Positions 35,757 to 46,100 of a stretch of DNA of 64,000 nt are shown piece by piece. How positions within the stretch are numbered: position 1 is the first letter of the stretch; each line of letters begins with the position of its first letter. The notes under the pieces were generated by a model, which saw only the letters and a program-made list of their open reading frames with translations, was not told the DNA's origin and ran no database searches. Source of the stretch: JANSWY01 sp965228955 (GTDB lineage: Bacteria; Bacteroidota; Bacteroidia; Cytophagales; Cyclobacteriaceae). The stretch lies in assembly GCA_965228955.1 (NCBI GenBank), contig OZ245848.1, positions 6,425,410-6,489,409 on the forward strand, in the 5' to 3' direction. The position numbers were made by a program, and so were the translations under genes.

Positions 35757-36341
35757 ATGACTGTTTCTAAACAAAAGATATTGCCAATAATCAATGAGAT
35801 CTTTGACTTGATTGAGATGTATGGTTTTCAAGCGTATGATGAGAACCTTACTTTATTGCAGCACATGGAACAGTCTGCACGTATTGCTGAAGAAAATGGG
35901 GAGGATTTAGAGTTTGTGATCACTGCATTTCTTCATGACATTGGAATCATATGTGATCCATTTGTCGAAAGAGTCTCTCATGATGAAATAGGAAGATTGC
36001 ACAATGAAATAATCGGAGCAAGCTTTTTAAGGTCTAGGGGTTTTAGTGGACGAGTTTGTGTTTTGATCACAAGTCAATTGGATGCAAATCGCTACATGTT
36101 GACTAAACAATTCAATTACAAAAAGAAAGAGAGAAAAAAACTAGTAACTGAGGATGGCAGATTACTGATGTCAAAATCAGAAATGAAGGAATTTGAATCA
36201 AGACCTTATTTTGAGGATGCAATACGGTTGAAAAGGATTGATGATGAAGCAAGAGACACTACTCAATCTCAATATCATCTTTTGAAGTACAGATCGTTGC
36301 TAATGTCTTATTTGACTCAGCAAAATCAAGGATTATTGTAA
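35757..36341 (+). CDS. HD-domain protein, PhnZ/TmpB-like
   Basis: 194 residues starting MTVSKQKILP (an upstream TTG at 35748 is less likely). The HD fold and spacing match the PhnZ/TmpB diiron oxygenase group: LLQHMEQSA (His36), FLHDIG (His60-Asp61), RLHNEIIGASFL (His82), and a distal RIDDEARD (Asp162) after the family-like GRLLMSKSEMKEFESRPYFE. The expected second-iron histidine and the substrate lysine in the HVxAKRYL-type motif appear as Gln107 and Asn111 (SQLDANRYML). The enzyme may therefore be mononuclear, altered in substrate, or inactive. No phosphonate genes are nearby. Confidence 0.75.
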   Translation: MTVSKQKILPIINEIFDLIEMYGFQAYDENLTLLQHMEQSARIAEENGEDLEFVITAFLHDIGIICDPFVERVSHDEIGRLHNEIIGASFLRSRGFSGRVCVLITSQLDANRYMLTKQFNYKKKERKKLVTEDGRLLMSKSEMKEFESRPYFEDAIRLKRIDDEARDTTQSQYHLLKYRSLLMSYLTQQNQGLL

Positions 36342-36349
36342 CACAAATA

Positions 36350-36865
36350 TTATTCGAATCTGGATTTAATCCGCACAAGATCTTCAGCCGCCAACAAAAT
36401 ATCATGTTCCAGGAAATACAGAATGTATCTTCTAAAATCAGTGTCAAAATCAGGGATTAAACCATCTACCAGTTCGATAACTGCTTTTTTGTCTTCTTCA
36501 TGATTCTTGTATCTTCCGAAGATGCCAGGAATATTGTGGTCAATGGCCAGTCTAATGAATCGTATTTCAATATTGCTGCCTTCCCATGAAACCACCTCAT
36601 CGATCAATTCGCAGTACTTTCTTACATAGATATATTTATTGTAAGGGTTCATGGTGACCTTAGCCATCATAGCATATGCAGCGGCTTGATAAGCTTTTTC
36701 GAGATTATTAGGACTTTCAATGGAAGTAACCAAATCAAAGAAATCAGTAGTCTTGGATTCATCCAAAACACTTGCATGAAATGACTTCCTGATAATATCG
36801 GGAGACACTCCATTCCCCATGGACACAAGGGGCAAAAACAAGCCGATTAATACTATTATTCTCAT
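36350..36865 (-). CDS. Exported protein of unknown function
   Basis: 171 residues from the ATG at 36865, starting with a signal peptide (MRIIVLIGLFLPLVSMGNG). The mature part is alpha-helical, with AYQAAAYAMMAKVTMNPYNK, IEIRFIRLAIDHNIPGIFGR and a late RRYILYFLEHDILLA. An in-frame ATG at 36913 would place 16 charged residues before the signal, so it is not favoured. I recall similar proteins annotated only as hypothetical in Bacteroidota. It is convergent with the HD gene, with an 8-bp gap. Confidence 0.7.
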   Translation of the reverse strand: MRIIVLIGLFLPLVSMGNGVSPDIIRKSFHASVLDESKTTDFFDLVTSIESPNNLEKAYQAAAYAMMAKVTMNPYNKYIYVRKYCELIDEVVSWEGSNIEIRFIRLAIDHNIPGIFGRYKNHEEDKKAVIELVDGLIPDFDTDFRRYILYFLEHDILLAAEDLVRIKSRFE

Positions 36866-37109
36866 TGGTGCTTTTTCAACACGCGAAGATGCATAAAAGG
36901 TTTTCAATTCCATTGGGAAAAGATTGAATTTGTCATCCGAAAGATGTTTTTAAAAGCCGCAAGGTTGCACCAAGAAAAAAATTTTATTTGGGAACGTTTG
37001 CTATTTGAGGAAAATTTAGATTTTGGAAATTTGATGACTACCTTTTTGGCAACAACATATTATTTGATTTAAGTGTTATATTCACACTTGTATATTTTAC
37101 TATTCGCAC

Positions 37110-38744
37110 ATGGAAGCCAAAAGAATTTATCAACTCAATAAACTTAAGGATCAGGAGTTTGATTTGATTGTGATAGGAGGAGGAATTACAGGAGCTGGAA
37201 TCTGTTTGGATGCAGCTTCCAGGGGACTGAAAACAGCTCTAGTTGAGAAGAATGATTTTGCTTCCGGAACCAGTTCTAAATCAACCAAGCTCATTCATGG
37301 TGGATTGAGATATTTGAAGCAATTTGAAATAGCACTTGTCCGGGAAGTTGGGCGTGAAAGAGCTACTGTCCATAAGCTAGCACCTCACCTTGTACAATCA
37401 AAGAAGATGTTGCTTCCAATAATCAAAGATGGAACATTTGGAAAGTTCATGTCTTCAATGGGTTTGATGGTTTATGATATTCTTGCTGGTGTTGAGCAGG
37501 AAGATCAACGTAAAATGTACGACAAAGAAGAAACCCTGGAATTGGAACCTCTTTTGCCAGAAGAAGTTTTGGAAGGATCTGGCCTATACTCCGAATATCG
37601 AACTGATGATTCCAGATTAACCATTGAAGTGATAAAAACAGCACAAGAACATGGAGCTGTACCTGTCAATTACATTTTGGCTGAAGATTTCATTTATGAA
37701 GACAATAAACTCGTAGGCCTCAAATGCAAAGACAATATCACTGAGGAAACTTTTGAAATGCGATCCAAATTTGTGGTCAGTGCGGCTGGTCCTTGGGTGG
37801 ATGATCTAAGAGATATCAATAAATCTAAACAGGGCAAAAGGTTACAGCTAAGCAAAGGAGTGCATATTGTGGTAGATCATGAAAAACTACCAATCAAAAA
37901 TGCTGTATACTTTGATGTTCCAGATGGAAGAATGGTCTTTGCAATTCCAAGAGGAAAAGTAACTTATGTAGGAACCACCGATACCGTTTATGAAGGAGAT
38001 AAGGATCACGTGCTGGCGGACTATGAGGATATTAAATATCTGGTTGATGCGGCGAATCATGGGTTCCCTTCTATAAATATAAATATGGATGACGTAGAGT
38101 CATCATGGGCGGGCCTAAGACCATTGATTTATGAGGAAGGTAAGGGCTCATATGAACTCTCCAGAAAGGATGAGATTTTTGAATCATCAACTGGTCTGAT
38201 TTCAATCGCTGGAGGTAAGCTTACCGGGTATCGAAAAATGGCTGAAAAGGTGGTGGATCTTGTTGCTGAAAAAATGGGTGATAAGGATATTCCGGAATGC
38301 TCAACTGATCAGATTGTTTTACAGGGAGGAGTCTTTAGTAAACCAAAAGAGGTTAAGCAGTATATAAATGAAATTCAGAAGATCATAAGTAAATATGAGT
38401 TAGAGGATTACGTAGCTGAATATCTGGTTAGTAATTACGGCAGACAGACTGATCAAATATTAGGTTATTTCTCTGACTTTGATGATGCTGATACTGATAT
38501 TAGATTAGGCCGTGCTGAACTTCTATTTGCCATAAAGAATGAAATGGTTCAAACAGCAGTAGATTTCTTTGAAAGAAGAACAGGTATGTTATTTTTTGAT
38601 ATCAAAAGAGCTCGAAAGTTGCTTGAACCGTTGATGGTTGATCTGACAAAATACCTGAATTGGGACGAGGAAAGTGCTCAACTAGAGAAAGAAGCGGTAC
38701 TACAAGTGATGAGAGAGATCAGTGAGTTTACACCTCAAAGTTGA
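37110..38744 (+). CDS. glpD: Glycerol-3-phosphate dehydrogenase/oxidase (GlpD type)
   Basis: 544 residues, a membrane-associated flavoprotein oxidising glycerol-3-phosphate to dihydroxyacetone phosphate. The FAD-binding motif is DLIVIGGGITGAGICLDAAS, followed by KNDFASGTSSKSTKLIHGGL. The substrate-domain segments SAAGPWVDDLRDINKSKQGK and SSWAGLRPLIYEE, plus a C-terminal helical domain, are normal. It is monocistronic; its 3' end overlaps the convergent Nudix gene by 17 bp. Confidence 0.95.
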   Translation: MEAKRIYQLNKLKDQEFDLIVIGGGITGAGICLDAASRGLKTALVEKNDFASGTSSKSTKLIHGGLRYLKQFEIALVREVGRERATVHKLAPHLVQSKKMLLPIIKDGTFGKFMSSMGLMVYDILAGVEQEDQRKMYDKEETLELEPLLPEEVLEGSGLYSEYRTDDSRLTIEVIKTAQEHGAVPVNYILAEDFIYEDNKLVGLKCKDNITEETFEMRSKFVVSAAGPWVDDLRDINKSKQGKRLQLSKGVHIVVDHEKLPIKNAVYFDVPDGRMVFAIPRGKVTYVGTTDTVYEGDKDHVLADYEDIKYLVDAANHGFPSININMDDVESSWAGLRPLIYEEGKGSYELSRKDEIFESSTGLISIAGGKLTGYRKMAEKVVDLVAEKMGDKDIPECSTDQIVLQGGVFSKPKEVKQYINEIQKIISKYELEDYVAEYLVSNYGRQTDQILGYFSDFDDADTDIRLGRAELLFAIKNEMVQTAVDFFERRTGMLFFDIKRARKLLEPLMVDLTKYLNWDEESAQLEKEAVLQVMREISEFTPQS

Positions 38745-39429
38745 ACCCCTTAGATACCAGCTCGTCATATTTTACTTTATTGAAACGATAGTAAAATGCA
38801 CCTCGTCTGGAGCTCTTATCTTTATCATCAAGCTTATCAAGGAAGCCCATAGATAGGATTTTCTTTCTAAAGTTCCTTTTATCTAATTCTTTTTGGTAGA
38901 GTGCTTCGTAAAGCTTTTGTAATTCGGGAAGTGTAAACTTCTCAGGTAATAAATGAAATCCAATTGGTTGATATCTAGCTCTAGTTCTTAAATGTTGCAA
39001 AGCATTATCCATCATATCATTGTGGTCAAAAATCAAATCTGGAATATCTGAGAATTGTATCCAATGAGCGTCATGCTCCTCAACGGATTGATGAGTATAT
39101 TCATTTACTTTAATTAAGGCATAGAAAGCAACTGAGATCACACGAGCGCCTGGATCACGATCAACATCTCCGTAGGCATGTAGCTGTTCCATATACAGAT
39201 CTTCCAAACCGGTAAGATCGTTTAGGATTCTCCTTCCAGCTGTCTTAAGACTCTCATCTACATTTACAAAGCCGCCAGGTATTGCCCACTTTCCACTTGC
39301 AGGTTCAATATTTCTTTTCAGTAACAAAAGCTTTAATTGTCCAGCTTCAAAACCAAAGACAATACAATTCACTGCCACCAGAATTTTTTCGGTGTGTGGA
39401 TAGTATTTATGTAGCTTATCTTCTCCCAT
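38728..39429 (-). CDS. Nudix-fold transcriptional regulator with degenerate Nudix box
   Basis: 233 residues. The N-terminal Nudix domain has KWAIPGGFVNVDESLKTAGR. The Nudix box keeps the first G, E and R but replaces the catalytic REUXEE glutamates with RILNDL, so hydrolysis is unlikely. A C-terminal winged-helix domain (about 150-233) ends RRGAFYYRFNKVKYDELVSK. This resembles the NrtR/AraR-type regulators that sense a sugar or nucleotide and control catabolic genes. It is divergent from the GH97-symporter-GH2 cluster, its most likely target. Confidence 0.85.
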   Translation of the reverse strand: MGEDKLHKYYPHTEKILVAVNCIVFGFEAGQLKLLLLKRNIEPASGKWAIPGGFVNVDESLKTAGRRILNDLTGLEDLYMEQLHAYGDVDRDPGARVISVAFYALIKVNEYTHQSVEEHDAHWIQFSDIPDLIFDHNDMMDNALQHLRTRARYQPIGFHLLPEKFTLPELQKLYEALYQKELDKRNFRKKILSMGFLDKLDDKDKSSRRGAFYYRFNKVKYDELVSKGFNFEV

Positions 39430-39520
39430 CTTTTACCTTTCTACGGCAATAATACTGACTGGATGGGTCTTAAATAAAAATACTCTCCAGAATATGATGA
39501 GTGGCCAAAATAATAGGAAC

Positions 39521-39528
39521 TATTTTTG
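39521..39528 (+). promoter_or_regulatory. -7 promoter element of the galactoside cluster
   Basis: TATTTTTG (TAnnTTTG) 57 bp before the GH97 ATG, within the 156-bp divergent gap shared with the Nudix regulator. No clear palindromic operator was found. Confidence 0.4.
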
Positions 39529-39585
39529 GGTGTTATTTTTACACTTATTCTAAATCTTCTATATTGCTCAATAACATTTTACCCA

Positions 39586-41550
39586 ATGAAATCAATCAAG
39601 CTCAGTTGCATCTCAGCTATTGCAATTCTCTCATTTAGTTTTAATGCCATGGCACAGACTTACAATGTGGAATCCCCAGATGGTTCCAACAGAATCGAGG
39701 TGTTTGTTGATGGAGGCATCAAGTATAAAGTGATACATGGTGAAGAAACGATATTGGAACCCTCTTCAATTGATATTTCCATAGATGGATCATTCGCTTT
39801 GCGAAATCTGAAAGTAAAAAGCACCGAGACCAACAAAGTTGACAAGATAATTGAGCCAATTATTCGTGTAAAAAGGGCAAAAATTAAAGATCAATATATT
39901 GAACTGATTATCAATTTTACTAACAAAAACTCAGTTCATTTCAGAGCATATAATGATGGTGTAGCCTACAGAATTGAAACTAATTCGAAGAAGGAGATAA
40001 CAATTAATGATGAATTGATCGAATATAATTTCACTGATAACTTTAATGCAAGTTTTCCAATTGCTGATGGTTTCTTTACTCACTACGAACGTAACTACAC
40101 CACCAAATCTGTAAATGAACTACAATCGGACGAAATGAGTTGCCTGCCTGCATTAGTTCATATGAACAACAATGTGAAAGTAGCTATCACAGAATCTGAT
40201 TTATATAACTATCCAGGATTCTATTTGGTGAAGGGTGCAGATAACTCACTAAAATCTGTGTTCCCAAAATACCCTAAGACTTACACCCAACCGGATGATA
40301 GAGATGTAAGGCCAGCCGAATTACATGACTACATCGCCAAAACATCCGGAAAAAGAACTTTCCCATGGAGACTAATGGTAATCTCAGATAACGATGGTGA
40401 CTTAATTCAAAGTGAGTTGGTTTACAAATTAGCCAGGCCTTTGGAACTCAAGGAAACCGACTGGATTAAACCTGGGAAAGTAGCCTGGGATTGGTACAAT
40501 GCTAATAATATTTACGGAGTGGATTTTGAGTCTGGAATTAATACTCCTACCTACAAGTACTACATGGATTTCGCTTCCAAATATGGATTGGAATATATCA
40601 TTCTGGATGAAGGTTGGTATGACATTAAAACAAATGATTTACTCAATCCTGTTGCAGATATTCAACTGGAAGAATTGATTGCTTACGGTAATGAAAAGAA
40701 GGTAGGAATTATTCTTTGGGTGACCTGGAAAGCACTGGAAGATCAGTTTGATGATGCACTTCAGCAGTTTGAAGATTGGGGAGTGAAAGGAATCAAAGTT
40801 GATTTTATGCAGAGGGATGATCAATGGATGGTAGAGTACTATGAGAAAGTTTCCAGAGTTGCTGCTGAACATAAGTTATTAGTGGATTTTCATGGATCTT
40901 ATAAGCCTTCCGGATTGAGAAGAGCATATCCAAATGTGTTGAGTCGAGAGGGTGTAAAAGGTTTGGAACAACACAAATGGGAAGGAGAATTTGCAAATCC
41001 TGATTATGATGTAGAGATGCCATTTATTCGAATGTTAGCTGGCCCAGTAGACTACACTCCTGGGGCAATGATTAATGCTCAAAAGAAAAATTATTATCCA
41101 TTCTTTGAAAGACCAATGTCACTTGGAACAAGATGCCATCAGTTGGCCATGTATGTGATCTATGAAAGTCCATTGCAAATGTTAGCCGACAGCCCTTCTA
41201 ATTACCTGAAAGAAGAGGAAAACATGAAATTCCTTTCAGCAGTGCCAAGTGTATGGGATGAAACTGTTGTGCTTTCTGCGAAGTTCGGAGACCATGTTGC
41301 TCTTGCGCGTCAATCAGGTGACGACTGGTATGTTGGCGTATTGCGAAATTGGTCTGCAAAAGATATTGAGCTTGATTTTTCTTTCTTAGGAGACGGAGAA
41401 TACATAATTGAATTATATCAGGATGGAATAAATGCTGAGCGATATGCCAGTGATTATAAAATGATTTCCAGAGATATCAACAACAAAGAAAAGATTAATG
41501 TACACCTGGCTTCTGGTGGAGGATGGGCAGCAAGAATAATTAGAAAATAG
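39586..41550 (+). CDS. GH97 family glycoside hydrolase, probably retaining alpha-galactosidase type
   Basis: 654 residues starting with a signal peptide (MKSIKLSCISAIAILSFSFN then AMAQ). The ATG at 39586 is preferred over a GTG/TTG at 39526 because of this signal. GH97 architecture is seen: an N-terminal beta-sandwich, a TIM barrel with WYDIKTNDLLNPVADIQLEE and GVKGIKVDFMQRDDQ, and a C-terminal beta domain. The KVDFM aspartate (Asp406) fits the nucleophile of retaining GH97 enzymes, and Glu461 (GLEQHKW) sits at the acid/base spacing. Retaining members act on alpha-galactosides. It is the first gene of the sugar cluster. Confidence 0.88.
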   Translation: MKSIKLSCISAIAILSFSFNAMAQTYNVESPDGSNRIEVFVDGGIKYKVIHGEETILEPSSIDISIDGSFALRNLKVKSTETNKVDKIIEPIIRVKRAKIKDQYIELIINFTNKNSVHFRAYNDGVAYRIETNSKKEITINDELIEYNFTDNFNASFPIADGFFTHYERNYTTKSVNELQSDEMSCLPALVHMNNNVKVAITESDLYNYPGFYLVKGADNSLKSVFPKYPKTYTQPDDRDVRPAELHDYIAKTSGKRTFPWRLMVISDNDGDLIQSELVYKLARPLELKETDWIKPGKVAWDWYNANNIYGVDFESGINTPTYKYYMDFASKYGLEYIILDEGWYDIKTNDLLNPVADIQLEELIAYGNEKKVGIILWVTWKALEDQFDDALQQFEDWGVKGIKVDFMQRDDQWMVEYYEKVSRVAAEHKLLVDFHGSYKPSGLRRAYPNVLSREGVKGLEQHKWEGEFANPDYDVEMPFIRMLAGPVDYTPGAMINAQKKNYYPFFERPMSLGTRCHQLAMYVIYESPLQMLADSPSNYLKEEENMKFLSAVPSVWDETVVLSAKFGDHVALARQSGDDWYVGVLRNWSAKDIELDFSFLGDGEYIIELYQDGINAERYASDYKMISRDINNKEKINVHLASGGGWAARIIRK

Positions 41551-41555
41551 ACAGC

Positions 41556-43118
41556 ATGATAAGCAACATTGATATAGGTGTACTGGTACTTTATTTCATT
41601 TTAGTCCTGGGGATAGGGTTTATAATTGGACTTAAAACCAAAACTGGTGAGGATCTTTTCCTGGGGGGAAGAACATTTGGGTGGGGACTTGTTGGTTTGT
41701 CTTTATTCGCCAGTAACATTTCAAGCTCCACCATCATTGGATTATCGGGAGCTGCTTACAGCACAGGTGTTGTGCAATCGGTATATGAATGGGCATCTGC
41801 TATTCCTTTGTTGATTGCGGCAGTCATTTTTGTTCCTTTATACTTACGATCCAAAATCACCACAATACCAGAGTTCCTGGAATTAAGGTACGATGTTCGT
41901 TCAAGGAATTTCTTTTCTGCCATCACCATTTTTATAAGTGTAGTGGTAGAAATGTCTGGTGGACTTTATGCTGGTGCTATTGTTATTCAATTCTTTTTCC
42001 CAGATCTGGTACTATGGCATACCACATTATTGATTGCTGTTGTTGCCGGAATCTACACCGCATTTGGAGGATTGAAAGCAGTAGTTTATACAGATGCTAT
42101 TCAGGCGGTAATACTGATTGTCGGTTGCAGTGTTTTGACCTTTATCCTATTCGGGAAACTTGATTACTCATGGGATAATGTTTTGAAAGCTGCTCCTGAA
42201 GGACACTTCTCTATGATCCGTCCCATTGGAGATGAGTCATTACCATGGCCTGGGCTTATATTAGGAGTTCCGTTTCTGGGATTTTGGTATTGGTCAACAA
42301 ATCAATTTATAGTTCAGCGAGTTTTGGGAAGTAAGGATATTCCAAATGCAAGATGGGGAATCATGTTTGCTGGGATTCTCAAGTTTATTCCATTATTTAT
42401 CATGGTGATACCAGGAGCAATGGCTATAAGTTTATTCCCAGGATTGGAGAACGCAGATATGGTGTTTCCTACAATCATGACAAAAGTACTACCAACTGGT
42501 TTACTTGGATTGGTTCTGGCTGGATTGGTTTCAGCAATTATGTCTAGTGTGGACTCCACATTGAACTCCGCTTCAACACTACTGGTAAAAGATTTTATTG
42601 AACCCAACTCAAAAGGGATATCAGATACTCGCATAGCGAATTACGGAAGAATTACTACCCTCATATTAATGGTTGTAGCTGCAATATGGGCTCCTCTGAT
42701 TGCTAACTTTAGCAGTTTATGGGCCTACTTGCAGCAAATGTTCTCGATCGTAGTACCACCAATAGCTGTGATCTTTTTGGTAGGAGTTTTTTACAAGCGT
42801 GGAAACGGAACCGCTTCTTTTCTTACATTGATTTTGGGAACTGCATTTGGAGTTCTGTTATTCGTTCTGGAGCAATTTGATATGTGGGATTTGCATTACA
42901 CATACAATGTAGGATTGATATTTGGAGTGAGTACAGCTATTTTCATGATAATTGGTGCATTTGGAGAACCAACACCTGTCGAGAAAATTGAGAAATACAC
43001 TTACCGAAAAGAACTACTTTCAGCTGGGATGGAAGGTATGCCCTGGTACAAAGACTACCGTTTTCATGGATTGCTTTTATTGATATTGGTGGCAATTGTA
43101 TTCATCACATTCAACTAA
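41556..43118 (+). CDS. Sodium:solute (sugar) symporter, SSS family
   Basis: 520 residues with about 14 membrane spans. The SGLT-type signature is present: FLGGRTFGWGLVGLSLFASN, STIIGLSGAAYSTGVVQSVY, TAFGGLKAVVYTDAIQAVIL and GLVSAIMSSVDSTLNSASTL, the sodium-binding part of TM8. It begins 5 bp after GH97 and ends 10 bp before the GH2 gene. In this context it imports the galactose or galactoside released or needed by the two hydrolases. Confidence 0.93.
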   Translation: MISNIDIGVLVLYFILVLGIGFIIGLKTKTGEDLFLGGRTFGWGLVGLSLFASNISSSTIIGLSGAAYSTGVVQSVYEWASAIPLLIAAVIFVPLYLRSKITTIPEFLELRYDVRSRNFFSAITIFISVVVEMSGGLYAGAIVIQFFFPDLVLWHTTLLIAVVAGIYTAFGGLKAVVYTDAIQAVILIVGCSVLTFILFGKLDYSWDNVLKAAPEGHFSMIRPIGDESLPWPGLILGVPFLGFWYWSTNQFIVQRVLGSKDIPNARWGIMFAGILKFIPLFIMVIPGAMAISLFPGLENADMVFPTIMTKVLPTGLLGLVLAGLVSAIMSSVDSTLNSASTLLVKDFIEPNSKGISDTRIANYGRITTLILMVVAAIWAPLIANFSSLWAYLQQMFSIVVPPIAVIFLVGVFYKRGNGTASFLTLILGTAFGVLLFVLEQFDMWDLHYTYNVGLIFGVSTAIFMIIGAFGEPTPVEKIEKYTYRKELLSAGMEGMPWYKDYRFHGLLLLILVAIVFITFN

Positions 43119-43128
43119 GCCTATCCAG

Positions 43129-46100
43129 ATGACTCGGGATACTAAAGCAGGTGAGCAAAAGACGGATATTCCTGATTGGGAAAACCCGGAAGTTTTTAAC
43201 GTGGGGCAGGAAGAAGCTCATGCATTGTTAATTCCTTTTGAAACAAATAGACCCAGAAACCAGGAATCGGATTACTATAAGTCATTAAATGGTAATTGGA
43301 AATTTAATTATGTAGAAAAGCCCTCAGACAGACCAAAAGGCTTTTGTAAACCTGATTATGATGTTTCGTCTTGGCCAACAATTCCTGTTCCGGGTAATAT
43401 TGAATTCAATGGGTTTGGTTACCCAATCTATGTAAATAAAGAATACCCATTCCCTAAGAATCCACCACACATTCCTCATGATTTTAATCCAGTGGGATCC
43501 TACAAGCATGAATTTGAGATTCCTGAAGATTGGGAAGGTAGAGAAGTATTCCTTCATTTCGGAGGGGTTAATTCTGCAGCCTACTATTGGGTGAATGGAG
43601 TGAAGCTTGGATACAGCCAGGATTCTAAAACCCCGGTTGAGTTTAGGATTACAGAGTACCTTGTGAAGGGAACCAATACTATTGCAGTAGAGGTGTATCG
43701 ATGGTGTGATGGATCATATCTGGAGGGTCAGGATTTTTGGAGGGTAAGTGGGATTGAACGGGATGTGTTTTTGTGGTCTTCAGATAAACTTTGTTTACGA
43801 GATTATAGGGTAGAAGCAAGTATAGATGATGGCTACTCTGATGGTGTTTTTAATCTACAACTTGATTTTAGAGCTTATCAGAATATATCAGACGCTTTAG
43901 TAAATGTGGAGTTGTGGGATAACGATATTTGCGTTTATTCAGCCGAGGAAACAGTTTCACAAGAGTCTAATAATGATCAACAAATTTCATTTTCCAGAAC
44001 CATTCCATCAGTAAAGAAATGGAGTGCCGAATGCCCTAATCTTTATCAGTTGGTTATTTCTGTTAAGAATGGCGATTCAACTCAGAAGTATGGTACGTCA
44101 GTTGGGTTTAGAAGAATTGAAATTAAATCAGGGACACTCTTAATCAACGGTGAATATGTTTTACTGAAGGGCGTGAACCGACACGAGCATGATGATAAAC
44201 TGGGACATGTTCCGACGGAAGAGGCAATGATGGCTGACATAAGTTTAATGAAGCAATTTAATATCAATGCCGCCAGGATGAGTCACTACCCTCATGATCC
44301 AAGATGGTATGAGTTGTGTGATCAATACGGCTTGTACTTGGTAGATGAAGCTAATATTGAATCCCATGGTTTAGGAGTAAGGTTTCAGGAGGATATGCCC
44401 TATCATGAGGAGACCCATATTTCTCATCTTCCCGAATGGAAAGGAGCTCATTTAGATAGAATTAAGAAGGTGGTGGAGAGAGATAAAAACCATCCATCAG
44501 TGATCATCTGGTCTTTGGGAAATGAGGCTGGCAATGGGAGGAATTTTTATGAAGGCTATGAATGGATAAAGAAAAAAGATCCATCAAGACCAGTCCAATA
44601 TGAACAGGCTGGGGAAGATGCTAATACAGATATTGTATGTCCAATGTATCCGAAGATTGAAGAGATCGAGGAGTATGCAAAAAAGAATCAAACCAGGCCT
44701 CTAATTATGTGTGAGTATGCACATGCAATGGGGAATAGTGTCGGCAATCTTCAGGATTATTGGGATGTTATCAATGATTGTAAACATCTTCAAGGTGGAT
44801 TTATTTGGGACTGGATGGACCAGGGTATTTTGACTCAAACTCCAGATGGAACTGAATATTGGGGTTATGGTGGTGACTTTGAACCAGAAGGAGTCTATCA
44901 TGATCGTAACTTCTGTATAAATGGATTAATATTTCCTGATAGAAAACCACATCCTGCCTTGTATGAAGTAAAGAAGGTTTATCAACCAATCTCATTTAAA
45001 TGGGATCAGCCCTACAATAAACTGATGGTATTTAATCAATATAATTTTAAATCACTTGACGATTTTAATTTGTATTGGACAATTGAGGTAGATGGAGAAC
45101 AAGTTGTACAATCAGTTTTGAACCTAAAAGGAACAGCACCTGGAGAATTTAAAGAGTATATTTTAGATATTCCTTCTGAAAGCAAGGGCAATCGAAAGTT
45201 CTTGAATGTCTCAGTTCGATCTACCACATCTACTAACATGATACCGGCTAATCACGAGATTGCGATTGATCAGTTTGAGCTACCAATTGATAATTCAGCT
45301 ATTTCTGAAATTGAAAGACTGGAAGTCACAAAGGAGTCTGGTGAAAACAAAATCTATTTGAACCGGAACAGTTTAAGGATCGAAATAGATAAAGTGTTCG
45401 GTTTAATATCATCGATTTCCAATAAAGGCCAGGAGCTATTGTTTGGGCCGATCAAACCAAATTTCTGGAGACCTCCGACGGATAATGATTTCGGTAATGA
45501 CATGCCTCAACGACTTCAGTTCTGGAGACACGCTGCTCAGAAATTGACGCTTCTCTCAATATCCGAAAAAGAAGCTGATGGCGAACATATCATTACCACG
45601 AAACATGCAATTGAAGGCTATGATTTTCGTATGAAATTTCAATATCATCTGACCGATAGTGGAATCATCAATATCGATGTTGAATTAAATGCTGCTGAAA
45701 GCCTTCCAAACATTCCAAGAATTGGATTAGAAATGAAATTGGTCAAATCACTGAATCAAATTGAATGGTTCGGGAGAGGGCCGTTCGAAAATTACTGGGA
45801 TCGGAAATCTGCAGCTCTAATTGGAAAATATAAAAGCACAATAGATGAGCAATTTGTTCCATACATCAGCCCACAAGAAAATGGTGCGAAACAGGATGTA
45901 GACTGGTTGATCCTTCAAGATGAAAATAATCACGGAATCAAGATTAATTCCTCTAAACCATTTAGTTTTTCTGCCTTACAGTACTCCTTAGATAAGCTTT
46001 CACCTCAATTACCGGGGACATTACATCCACATAATTTAGTTCCAGATAATTGCGTTAACCTGTGCCTTGACTATTTGCACATGGGAGTAGGTGGAGATGA

